Shown here one piece after another: positions 1 through 6,687 of a stretch of 6,762 bases of DNA. How positions within the stretch are numbered: position 1 is the first letter of the stretch; each line of letters starts with the position of its first letter. Under the pieces are notes generated by a model. That model had not been told where the DNA came from, did not search any database, and saw only the letters and a list, made by a program, of their open reading frames with translations. The position numbers and the translations under genes are program-made. This DNA comes from Thermoplasmatota archaeon (GTDB lineage Archaea > Thermoplasmatota > Thermoplasmata > GCA-020350865 > JAUVCJ01), in NCBI GenBank assembly GCA_030595765.1, contig JAUVCJ010000131.1:1-6762 (forward strand). Direction: 5' to 3'.

Positions 1-2
1 CC

Positions 3-2000
3 AACGCTGGCAGCTCTAAAGGTGGCATTAACAAGGGTGGCATAGGCAAAGGTGGTAGCACCAAGAAGATGGGCTCTGGCCTTCTTGGGAGGTCTATTGC
101 CATTGAGAGACTGGCCAAGGTATCTGAGGAGCTGCATGAACAGCGAGAGCTGCCTGAAGAGTTGGATATTTTTCCTTTTGATTCGGTACGCTCTAGCCAG
201 CGCGAGTTCCTATTTGATGCGCGTGAGGGGATGGATGAAGGCAAACATGTACTAGCTCATGCTCCCACTGGCATCGGCAAGACCTCAGTGGCGCTATCAG
301 CGACACTGGAAAGAGGGCTTCGAACAGGCGAGGTAGTGTTCTTCTTAACCTCCAGGCAATCACAGCATAAGGTAGTCCTGGAAACGCTGGAGCTGATGCA
401 GGAAAAGGCAGGTTTCAAATTGTTTGCACTGGATATCATCTCAAAGAGAGACATGTGTCCCCACCTCGGTAGCCAGCGAGTCGGTGGAGGCTTTGCCGAG
501 TTTTGCGATAGAGAGGTGAAAATGGGCAGATGCCCCTATGCCAAGGGGTCGAGCCTCCAGGTCTATAGAGAGGCTCTGGAGAGCATGCTATCTGTGGAGG
601 AGCTTGTTAGTCGTTCTGCACGTGCTGGCACCTGCCCTCACAGAACCGCCCAGGACTTGGGCAAGCATGTTGATGTCATAGTCTGCGATTACAACTACAT
701 ATTCTCAGATTTGAGGGATCATGTCTTTGCCAGGATGGAGATGGAGCTGTCTGATTCTCTGGTTGTGGTTGATGAGGCACATAACTTACCTTCGAGAATA
801 AGAGAGGCGCTTTCAGGAGAGCTTGGAGACTACGCCCTCCTGGAGGCTCTGGCAGAGGTCAGGCGGCATGATAAGTCTCTTCTTAGGCCGCTTCAAAGGC
901 TGGTCGCACTTCACGCCGAGCTATCCGACGACCGCTCAGGAGGGCTGGAGAGCTCTTTGGATCGGGAATATCTTATAACGAAGCTGGAAGGATTTCTGGC
1001 AAGCTCGCTCGCTCTGATGACCTATCAAGAATTCATCGTATCACTTGAGGAGATTGCCAGCAAGGTTCTTAGAAGCGGAGCCATGATCAGTTTTTGCGGA
1101 GAGCTTGCAATGTTCTTGGATGGGTGGGCAAAGCAGGTTCAGAGCCCGGTCAGAGGTTTTTCCAGGGTGGGCAATGACAGGTTCTTCTACAAGGTGCTGG
1201 ATCCTGCCGAGTACTCCGAAGACCTGTTCAAACAGATCCCGGCATCGATTCTGATGAGTGGAACTCTTGTTCCTCCTGATATGTATGCGGACCTTCTAGG
1301 TCTGGCGCCTGATAGGGCCATTCCGATGTACTATCCGTCGGTGTTTCCAAAGGAGAACAGGCCTGTTCTAGCCGTTCCCGGGCTAACTACCCTTTATTCA
1401 CAACGTGGTGAAAGGATGTTCTCAATGATGGCCGAATCAATCACCAGATCGGCAATCGAAGTTCCAGGCAACACTGCCGTATTCTTCCCTTCTTATGATC
1501 TATTGTCAGAGGTGTCAACAAGGATGGGGCCTGTAGGCAGAGCCAAGATACTCAGGGAAGAATCTGGTATGGACAAAGAAGGGAAAGAGGGCATCATTCA
1601 GGATCTTTATGATGCTAGAGATGATGATGGAGCCATCCTTCTTGGGGTACTGGGTGGTTCATTTTCAGAGGGGATAGATTACAAGGATAACGTTCTTTCA
1701 TGCGTGATGATCGTAGGAGTACCCCTGGCTCCACCATCACTGGAGACTGAGGGCCTTATCGACTATTTTTCCACAAAGTTCGACAAACAACGGGGCATGC
1801 ATTACGGCTACATGTCTCCGGCTATTAATAGAGTGCTTCAAGCCGCAGGCAGACCCATAAGGGCTCCAGGTGATCGGGCGGTTGTGCTTTTACTTGACTA
1901 TAGATATCTTCAACCCAAGTATTTGAATAGCTTTCCAAAAGATTTTGTGATCAACCGTTCTTCCTCTCCGGAAATACTTATCAGGCGTTTTTTCCGATGA
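3..2000 (+). CDS. xpd: XPD/Rad3-family 5'-3' DNA helicase with Fe-S cluster, probably 5'-partial
   Basis: This is an ATP-dependent superfamily 2 helicase of the archaeal XPD type, which unwinds DNA 5' to 3' and is thought to act in repair. Numbering from the ATG at 69, it shows Walker A APTGIGKT (65-72), four Fe-S cysteines C130, C146, C155 and C189, the CDYNYIFSD motif (206-214), the DEAH box (235-238), motif III LMSGTL (395-400), motif V SFSEGIDY (531-538) and motif VI QAAGRPIR (591-598). All key residues are intact and the 643 residues from that ATG fit the family. The helicase core starts near residue 34 (IFPFDSVR). The frame stays open upstream to base 3 through a Gly/Lys repeat, and the ATG at 69 lacks a well-spaced Shine-Dalgarno (AGGTG at 50-54 is 14 nt away). 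I therefore think translation starts outside the window, with 69 as the alternative start. Identity is secure; the N-terminus is not. Confidence 0.93.
   Translation, partial: NAGSSKGGINKGGIGKGGSTKKMGSGLLGRSIAIERLAKVSEELHEQRELPEELDIFPFDSVRSSQREFLFDAREGMDEGKHVLAHAPTGIGKTSVALSATLERGLRTGEVVFFLTSRQSQHKVVLETLELMQEKAGFKLFALDIISKRDMCPHLGSQRVGGGFAEFCDREVKMGRCPYAKGSSLQVYREALESMLSVEELVSRSARAGTCPHRTAQDLGKHVDVIVCDYNYIFSDLRDHVFARMEMELSDSLVVVDEAHNLPSRIREALSGELGDYALLEALAEVRRHDKSLLRPLQRLVALHAELSDDRSGGLESSLDREYLITKLEGFLASSLALMTYQEFIVSLEEIASKVLRSGAMISFCGELAMFLDGWAKQVQSPVRGFSRVGNDRFFYKVLDPAEYSEDLFKQIPASILMSGTLVPPDMYADLLGLAPDRAIPMYYPSVFPKENRPVLAVPGLTTLYSQRGERMFSMMAESITRSAIEVPGNTAVFFPSYDLLSEVSTRMGPVGRAKILREESGMDKEGKEGIIQDLYDARDDDGAILLGVLGGSFSEGIDYKDNVLSCVMIVGVPLAPPSLETEGLIDYFSTKFDKQRGMHYGYMSPAINRVLQAAGRPIRAPGDRAVVLLLDYRYLQPKYLNSFPKDFVINRSSSPEILIRRFFR
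18..62 (+). repeat. Three 15-nt tandem repeats encoding KGGIN-KGGIG-KGGST
   Basis: Three consecutive 15-nt units (18-32, 33-47, 48-62) each begin AAR GGT GGY. They are followed by two more Lys codons and then the ATG at 69. In the helicase frame, the differences within the KGG part are silent third-position changes (AAA/AAG, GGC/GGT), which favours this region being translated as a flexible basic tail of the helicase. The competing reading is that another frame, ending at TAG 43-45, is the C-terminus of an upstream gene. Confidence 0.65.
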
Positions 2001-2068
2001 TTTATTTATAAGCAATTTTGAACTTTCTTCAGTATTATGATACTCAGTAAAAACGCTAGGAAAATGAG

Positions 2069-2150
2069 TGGGAAGATAGGTCCAGGAGGGAGAGGCAGAT
2101 AGTTTTGAAAAAATCTGCAACTTGCGAATGAGTCTGGTACCTTCTTCCCA
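2069..2150. other. Long bulged stem-loop; candidate structured RNA
   Basis: Bases 2070-2085 (GGGAAGATAGGTCCAG) pair with 2134-2149 (CTGGTACCTTCTTCCC). This gives 15 Watson-Crick pairs interrupted only by one bulged base on each side (T2077 and T2138). T2069-A2150 extends the stem, as does a G2086-T2133 wobble. Inside the loop, GCAGAT (2095-2100) pairs with ATCTGC (2113-2118). The result is a two-stem rod with an asymmetric internal loop of 8 and 14 nt. It could be a small RNA, the helicase 3' UTR or part of the next gene's leader. The strand cannot be decided from sequence, and it matches no RNA family I recognise. Confidence 0.5.
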
Positions 2151-2171
2151 TACTATATCTGTTTCCCAGGC

Positions 2172-2180
2172 TATTTATAG
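2172..2180 (+). promoter_or_regulatory. Possible TATA box for the surface-protein gene
   Basis: TATTTATAG resembles the archaeal TATA element (TTTATA-like). Transcription would begin about 25 nt downstream, near 2200, leaving a leader of roughly 155 nt that includes the hairpin at 2331-2351. A competing box, CTTTATTT at about 2295-2302, would give a leader of about 30 nt that also includes the hairpin. Both are weak matches in AT-rich DNA. Confidence 0.25.
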
Positions 2181-2330
2181 TTTTTGAGAGCTTCTGGACA
2201 GGATCCAAAAAAATGCTCCATCTGCACCCAACAGTGTCGAAGCGGCATAGTATCGGAGTTAGGCTCAATAAATCACGATTTGGGACAGCGACAGCTTTAT
2301 TTGCATGCCCATCAATTCTATACTCCAAAT

Positions 2331-2351
2331 AAGGCTCACTGGGTGAGCTTT
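2331..2351 (+). promoter_or_regulatory. Hairpin masking the Shine-Dalgarno of the surface-protein gene
   Basis: AAGGCTCAC (2331-2339) and GTGAGCTTT (2343-2351) form a 9-bp stem with one G-T wobble and a 3-nt TGG loop. The only plausible Shine-Dalgarno, GGTGA at 2342-2346, lies in the loop and 3' arm, 9 nt before the GTG at 2356. Folding would block ribosome access. The stem is followed by a short T run (2349-2352), so a terminator-like role is an alternative. The structure is plain in the sequence; the regulatory role is inferred. Confidence 0.55.
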
Positions 2352-2355
2352 TCAA

Positions 2356-5145
2356 GTGATGATCATGAGTTCAGATTCTGATGACTCTGGAATGAAACCA
2401 GCTAGGGTTGGTACTGGCAAAAAAGACCTTCAGCTCCAGGCAATTTCCAGAAATAGCACAGCCCCATTAAAGGCCAGAAGGCATCTTAGCCGTGGCAAGA
2501 TCAATTCGGATGGTGCCCCGCGCAATGCGCCTTCTAACATTACCAGAGAAGATTATATTGGTAAACAGAATGCCCACAATGTAGGGGCTGATGTCGGTGA
2601 TGAGAGTGGTGATAATATTGAGGATTGCTTTGGGGCTGATGCTGGTGAGAGCATTGATGGAGATATTGAGGTTGGCAGGGGTGATGTCGAAACCATACTG
2701 CCATCAGAGGATTTACATCAGCCTAAGGCAAGGGATGATCCAATCCTGGCTGGAACAGAGTTTGCAGGAGATTTGTGGGATGAGGACCGTGTTGATAATT
2801 CAGGCGCCTACAGTGGCACAAATTCCAGAAAAAGGCATATCCCTAGGCAAAGGGGTGCAGAAGGCAAGGCATTGCATCAAAAGCGGGAAGTCGGTGATGG
2901 GAAACCTAACTCATTGAGCGGTCTTCTTGGCAATGGTTTTCTTAAAAGTCCAAAAACACCCCTTAAACGCACGGCCAGGTTCAGAAAACCCCTCCAGGTA
3001 TCAGCATTTAATTTAGCAGGCATTCTTGGTGTAATTTGCATTGTTGCATCCATCATGTTCATCACCGAGTCATTTTTTGAGGAATCTATAGCCCCAATCC
3101 GGGTGGATGGGATAATTGAAGAGCATGAAGCTTATCAGATATTCACTGATGGCATTTATACTCCACGAGAATATCAGCAGAGGCTATTTGCAAAATATGG
3201 TATGAGTATCAGGGATGATAATATGTATCTAGCTTTAAGAACCTGGAAAAATCCATTTTCCAGCCCTGATATGGGTAACCGCCTGCTGTTAATGATCGAC
3301 TCCGACGGAAATTCTAATACTGGTTTTATGGGTCCAAACCTTGGCATAGATCATGTAATCGAGATCTGGGGCTGGGATGGATCTATCAAGGGAAGAAGGC
3401 TTCTTCACTTTAACGAGTCTCGAGATAAGGATGATTGGAATGCTCTTCAAGTGGCTATAGGGGTATCTCAAGAGGAGTTGATCCGCATTGGAACCAATAG
3501 CGACATTATCATGGAGATTGCAGTGCCATTAGATTCTGTGGGTATTGAGGATGTGTCAAAGGCAAGGTTTAGATGGTATTTTTCTGACTTCCTCAACTAT
3601 TATTGTGATCTGGGCGATGTAATTTTTTCTTACAATAAGGCATCAGTGGGAATAACTCAGGTGCATAGCAACCCTCCGATTATCCGCGAAAATGAACGGA
3701 TTCAGATGGCCCGATTTGATTTGAAGAACCAATATATGCCAGCTACAATACACAAAATTGAGCTTGCAAGAGCAGGCACTGATACATCAATCAATCGCAT
3801 CTTGCTATTTAAGGATGATAATGGCAATGGGATTTGGGATGATTACGACGGAATACGCTCTAGATGTGACCAGGTCAACGGAGGATTTAGGTGTTTGTTC
3901 CCGACTCCTCTCAAGATCGATGGCGAGGACGAGAGCCTCTTTGTGATACTTGAATCTCATGAGGATCTGGTTCCTGGTGGTAGTTTTGGTCTTTTCATCC
4001 AGAGCATAGATGCGGTTGAAGCCGATGCCTCCGTAGCACTTAATGCAGCCCGTTATAATCTCAGTCATGTCCTCTCAGTCTCAGAATACATTGTTTTGGA
4101 TGGTGCCTGCATGGATTGGGATAATCCATTGCTTAATACGTCCTTAGACAGAGACAGGGATCGTGAGGCCCGTAATCCGAACATTGACTTGACAGAGCTT
4201 GGTTTGTTATCTAATGAATCCGCCCTCTTTCTAAAGGTTGGTGTAGTTAGCCATTTTTTCTCGGGTCAGAAGCTCCTGGTAAGCACGGGCTTCTGGAATG
4301 AGCTTCCTGATTCCGACCTAGACACCATACCCGACCCATATGATCCATGGCCTCTGGATTTTAATAATGATCACATACCTGATGAAAGTGACGCAAGTGA
4401 CAGAGATGGTGATGGTATCATGGATTATCCCTATGGTACTGATCTCTTTCTAAACACTACCCTTCCTAGCAATAAATCCCTCCTATTCTGGTACTTTGGC
4501 AAGGAGGTTCGTACTTACATCGGACCCAAAATCAGTGATCACAATTACGACCTAGATCGGGATGGTCTTGATGATTCCATTGACGAATATCCCCTTGATT
4601 TCGACAATGATGGGATCACATCGAAATCCGATCCCGATGATGATAATGATGGCATTCCTGAGATTCCCTACATCGATCTTGATGGTGATGGCATAGTTGA
4701 TTTTCCTGATGGAACTGATATGTGTAAAGATGGGAACCTAACTCGGTGGTGCCCAGGCATATCAACATCACAGCCGGTTTTACAGGGGATTGAGTCATTG
4801 TATATTTATTTGGATCTAGATCGGAACAGGAAGACTGGCAAAGCGTTTGGGATGGCAAATGGGGTGGATGCTATACTCACAATCTCAGGATACAATGGTT
4901 TGGTTGAATCAGCCAATATTATGCTTAACCCTGGGGGTAGTGCCAAAAATGCTGATGATTGGGCAGTGGTTGGAAATGTCTCTTTCTATTTGAACCAAAA
5001 TCAGCTCGAGCTAATGGTGCCATGGGATGAACTTGGCATCAGTGGTGAGGTGGCTGTAGATGTATGGTTTCATATGAATGATTGGAGAGGAGATTTTGAT
5101 GACTGGTATGCTTGGCACCTCACTTCAAAGCCTTCATTTGTTTGA
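2356..5145 (+). CDS. Large single-pass membrane surface protein with calcium-binding Asp repeats
   Basis: I recognise the layout but not a named gene. Residues 1-200 are low-complexity and probably disordered, acidic around 77-112 and basic at about 190-215. One hydrophobic segment (about 217-236) follows a KRTARFRK-type basic stretch, so by the positive-inside rule the N-terminus is cytoplasmic and residues 237-929 lie outside. The ectodomain has a first beta-sandwich-like unit (about 250-425), a middle Ig-like region with DDNGNGIWD (487-495) and a Cys pair (C504, C513), an IVLDGACMDWD start (579-589), Asp-rich type-3-repeat modules (652-788) and a second sandwich unit (about 813-918). Eight N-glycosylation sequons (N353, 568, 594, 620, 700, 706, 794, 874) fit a surface location. 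Start choice: TGA at 2344-2346 is in frame, leaving GTG 2356, ATG 2359 or ATG 2365; spacing from GGTGA favours 2356 or 2359. Adhesion or cell-envelope roles are guesses. Confidence 0.9.
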   Translation: MMIMSSDSDDSGMKPARVGTGKKDLQLQAISRNSTAPLKARRHLSRGKINSDGAPRNAPSNITREDYIGKQNAHNVGADVGDESGDNIEDCFGADAGESIDGDIEVGRGDVETILPSEDLHQPKARDDPILAGTEFAGDLWDEDRVDNSGAYSGTNSRKRHIPRQRGAEGKALHQKREVGDGKPNSLSGLLGNGFLKSPKTPLKRTARFRKPLQVSAFNLAGILGVICIVASIMFITESFFEESIAPIRVDGIIEEHEAYQIFTDGIYTPREYQQRLFAKYGMSIRDDNMYLALRTWKNPFSSPDMGNRLLLMIDSDGNSNTGFMGPNLGIDHVIEIWGWDGSIKGRRLLHFNESRDKDDWNALQVAIGVSQEELIRIGTNSDIIMEIAVPLDSVGIEDVSKARFRWYFSDFLNYYCDLGDVIFSYNKASVGITQVHSNPPIIRENERIQMARFDLKNQYMPATIHKIELARAGTDTSINRILLFKDDNGNGIWDDYDGIRSRCDQVNGGFRCLFPTPLKIDGEDESLFVILESHEDLVPGGSFGLFIQSIDAVEADASVALNAARYNLSHVLSVSEYIVLDGACMDWDNPLLNTSLDRDRDREARNPNIDLTELGLLSNESALFLKVGVVSHFFSGQKLLVSTGFWNELPDSDLDTIPDPYDPWPLDFNNDHIPDESDASDRDGDGIMDYPYGTDLFLNTTLPSNKSLLFWYFGKEVRTYIGPKISDHNYDLDRDGLDDSIDEYPLDFDNDGITSKSDPDDDNDGIPEIPYIDLDGDGIVDFPDGTDMCKDGNLTRWCPGISTSQPVLQGIESLYIYLDLDRNRKTGKAFGMANGVDAILTISGYNGLVESANIMLNPGGSAKNADDWAVVGNVSFYLNQNQLELMVPWDELGISGEVAVDVWFHMNDWRGDFDDWYAWHLTSKPSFV
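2584..2670 (+). repeat. Degenerate tandem duplication in the acidic cytoplasmic tail
   Basis: Bases 2584-2622 and 2632-2670 encode GADVGDESGDNIE (residues 77-89) and GADAGESIDGDIE (93-105), with a three-residue spacer. The GGGGCTGATG opening and the ATATTGAG-like end are shared at DNA level, which suggests a small internal duplication that has since drifted. The segment is strongly acidic and lies on the cytoplasmic side of the predicted membrane anchor. Confidence 0.55.
4309..4719 (+). repeat. Duplicated Asp-rich calcium-binding modules (thrombospondin type 3-like)
   Basis: Residues 652-788 of the surface protein carry runs of DxDxDG-type loops. Two modules align: WPLDFNNDHI ... DRDGDGIMDYPYGTD (665-696) and YPLDFDNDGI ... 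DLDGDGIVDFPDGTD (745-788). The second contains an extra DPDDDNDGIP loop of about 12 residues. Each is followed by an N-glycosylation sequon, and the second also by a Cys pair (C790, C799). Such loops bind calcium in thrombospondin-type repeats, so this part is probably a rigid calcium-stabilised stalk. Confidence 0.8.
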
Positions 5146-5247
5146 AATATTGTGTAGACATTCAAAATGGCGGGTCTAGTGGAAGTTTAAGCCCTGGATG
5201 TTTAATGATGGTGGTTGAGCTGAGGTATCGTGATCGAAAACATGCCA

Positions 5248-5272
5248 GACCCATTCGTGGCTACAATGGGTT
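5248..5272. terminator. Imperfect hairpin between convergent genes, possible terminator
   Basis: CCCATT (5250-5255) and AATGGG (5265-5270) pair perfectly. They continue inward through GT/AC around a GGCT loop with one bulged C, and outward by an A-T and a G-T pair. The hairpin lies between the surface-protein stop and the aminotransferase stop. Read on the minus strand, a TTTT run follows a few bases later (5240-5237), so it could end the aminotransferase operon. Archaea rely mainly on T-tracts, so this is tentative. Nothing else stands out in 5146-5299. Confidence 0.3.
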
Positions 5273-5299
5273 ATGCCAATGTCCTCATCCTTGCATGTC

Positions 5300-6454
5300 C
5301 TATCTCAATTCGTCCATAATTTTTGGAAATAGATGGCAGAACTTCTCAACTCCTGCAGTAGGAATGGAGAACGAGACCCGGATGAAATTTTTACCGAAAC
5401 CGCCTGATACATAGCCCCCGCCTCTAACGAATACTCCGTGATCTAGAAGCATTCTCTCCTCTACAACGGCGGGGTCAATGCCGGTGTTACTTATGTCGAT
5501 TATGAACATGTTGGTATGGCTTGGGTATACCGGAAGGAAGCATCCATCAGCCTGTTCTACAGCATCTCTGATAAGCGCCTGGTTCTTTTTACAGATCTCC
5601 AAAACACCAGGGAACCAATCGTCCTTGGTCTCTAGAGCTACCAGAGCTGCTCGTTGAGCAAGTATGTTCACTGATAGCACGTTGGTATTGAAGGGTCTCA
5701 TCTTTTCCATAAGCGCTTTTGGCGCCACAAGGGCACCGATGCGCAGACCTGCGAACCCGCAGCTCTTGGAGAATGAGTAGGCATAGATGGTTCTATCAGG
5801 CGCGAATTCACTTGCCATGTTTGGCTTGTCTGTGAAGTCCCTGTAAGTAATGTCGTGGACAAGCAGAAGTTCATTTTCGATCGCAAGCTCACTGAACTCT
5901 TTGACCTCGTTTCTTGTATATGAGGTGCCCAGAGGGTTCAGTGGATCAATGAGAAGAAGCATCTTGGAGCGTTGGTTAAGTACTGTTTTCACCTGGTCTA
6001 GGGTGAGTTTCCAGGGTTCTTTGTAAATCGGAAGCTCAAATACTTCTGCGTTGGAGAGCAGTGCCTGGCGATGGATCGGGAGGAAGCTCGGGTCTGATGC
6101 AATGAAACCGTCTCCGGGTTCAAGCAGGGCACGTGTCAGGATATAAAGAGCCTCTATGCCTCCTGGCGTTACAAGAACCTCCCATTCCTCTTGATCCAGA
6201 CCAAGATCCTTTAGGATGGCCTCATTAAGGCCAAAGACCCCATTAGAGTAGGGATACAGCGCAAACTCTCCGCTATCCACGGTTCTGTGCAGCTCATCGA
6301 GTATCCTCTTATCAGTAGGAAGGCAGTTTGTATTCTGGCTCATCCATACGATCTCGTCCCTGCGCTGATGTGCATATGCGAAGTGGTCTACCATTGGCTC
6401 AACCTCAATGGAGGAATATGGCGCCTGTGCTAAAAGATTGCGGCTCACTCTCAT
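5300..6454 (-). CDS. Fold-type-I PLP-dependent aminotransferase (class I/II)
   Basis: This is a 384-residue cytosolic pyridoxal-phosphate enzyme expected to transfer amino groups between an amino acid and a 2-oxo acid. Visible signatures are YSNGVFGLNEAI (69-80), the cofactor phosphate-loop region VTPGGIEAL (95-103), NPLGT (173-177), D201 and Y204 in HDITYRDF (pyridine-nitrogen and ring contacts), the Schiff-base lysine K230 in SFSK, R238 in GLRIG, and R359 in FIRVSFS as the likely carboxylate-binding arginine. All catalytic positions are present and the length is normal. The N-terminus is less typical: WMSQNTNCLP (37-46) stands where many relatives have a glycine-rich pattern, so I cannot name the substrate. 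Its ATG overlaps the xseB stop by ATGA, so it is probably co-transcribed and translationally coupled. A role as amino acid, histidinol-phosphate or LL-diaminopimelate aminotransferase, or a related decarboxylase, remains open. Confidence 0.92.
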   Translation of the reverse strand: MRVSRNLLAQAPYSSIEVEPMVDHFAYAHQRRDEIVWMSQNTNCLPTDKRILDELHRTVDSGEFALYPYSNGVFGLNEAILKDLGLDQEEWEVLVTPGGIEALYILTRALLEPGDGFIASDPSFLPIHRQALLSNAEVFELPIYKEPWKLTLDQVKTVLNQRSKMLLLIDPLNPLGTSYTRNEVKEFSELAIENELLLVHDITYRDFTDKPNMASEFAPDRTIYAYSFSKSCGFAGLRIGALVAPKALMEKMRPFNTNVLSVNILAQRAALVALETKDDWFPGVLEICKKNQALIRDAVEQADGCFLPVYPSHTNMFIIDISNTGIDPAVVEERMLLDHGVFVRGGGYVSGGFGKNFIRVSFSIPTAGVEKFCHLFPKIMDELR

Positions 6455-6687
6455 TCATTCTGGCTTTCCTCGAAGTTATCGGTGCCCAATGTTCCCATCT
6501 TTTCAGTCAGCACTTCCACAACCTGCTGTGCATCATCAAGGCGCTTTGTGCAAACCCTTGCAAGCCGTATTCCCTCCCCATATCTTTTCAGGGCCTCCTC
6601 CAGAGATAGGTCGCCCTCTTCCAGTGCCCTGACAGAGCTCTCCAACCCCTTCATCAGTTCCTCGAAGTTCATTTCATTATCATTCAT
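6451..6687 (-). CDS. xseB: Exodeoxyribonuclease VII small subunit
   Basis: A 78-residue protein, close to the usual length for the small subunit of exonuclease VII. In bacteria several copies coat the large subunit XseA, and the complex degrades single-stranded DNA to oligonucleotides. The family pattern is clear: NFEELMKGLESSVRALEEG (7-25), DLSLEEALKRYGEGIRLAR (26-44), then CTKRLDDAQQVVEVL (46-60), forming two helices typical of a coiled-coil hairpin. The acidic tail after residue 65 is not conserved in the family. The ATG at 6687 is preceded by a strong GGAGG with an 8-nt gap. The same frame nevertheless stays open to the right edge, so a longer N-terminus cannot be excluded. No xseA is visible here; it may lie beyond the right edge. 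The aminotransferase follows with a 4-base overlap. Confidence 0.9.
   Translation of the reverse strand: MNDNEMNFEELMKGLESSVRALEEGDLSLEEALKRYGEGIRLARVCTKRLDDAQQVVEVLTEKMGTLGTDNFEESQNE

Larger units (their letters stand above)
2001..2355. other. Structured 355-nt spacer without a convincing protein gene
   Basis: This stretch separates the helicase stop from the surface-protein start. It opens with a T-rich run (2001-2010, then TTTTG near 2017) that could serve as an archaeal terminator for the helicase. It then contains a long bulged stem (2069-2150), TATA-like boxes (about 2172-2180 and 2295-2302) and a hairpin over the next gene's ribosome-binding site (2331-2351). Frames that read through it start at TTG, overlap the flanking genes and show no recognisable protein, so I do not call a gene. 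No tRNA or rRNA motif is visible. Confidence 0.6.

Noticed and set aside
2068..2151. H/ACA guide RNA interpretation of the long stem
   Set aside because: The basal stem is longer than usual for archaeal H/ACA RNAs and no ACA box follows the 3' side. I see no convincing kink-turn either.
2056..2355. A 99-codon minus-strand open frame filling the spacer
   Set aside because: It starts at TTG, shows no recognisable motif, and lies across both hairpins. The strong base pairing explains the region better than coding.
2184..2381. A 65-codon plus-strand open frame with a CSICTQQC cysteine cluster
   Set aside because: It starts at TTG without a clear Shine-Dalgarno, has only three cysteines, and overlaps the start of the surface-protein gene out of frame.
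5166..5255. Long-range pairing of GGGTCT (5172-5177) with AGACCC (5247-5252), extended by AAT/ATT
   Set aside because: The loop is about 70 nt and the stem needs a three-base bulge. It also competes with the local hairpin at 5248-5272, so it is probably chance.
5112..5414. A 100-codon plus-strand open frame across the convergent intergenic region
   Set aside because: It starts at TTG, overlaps the surface-protein end and runs antisense into the conserved aminotransferase C-terminus. It looks like a shadow frame.
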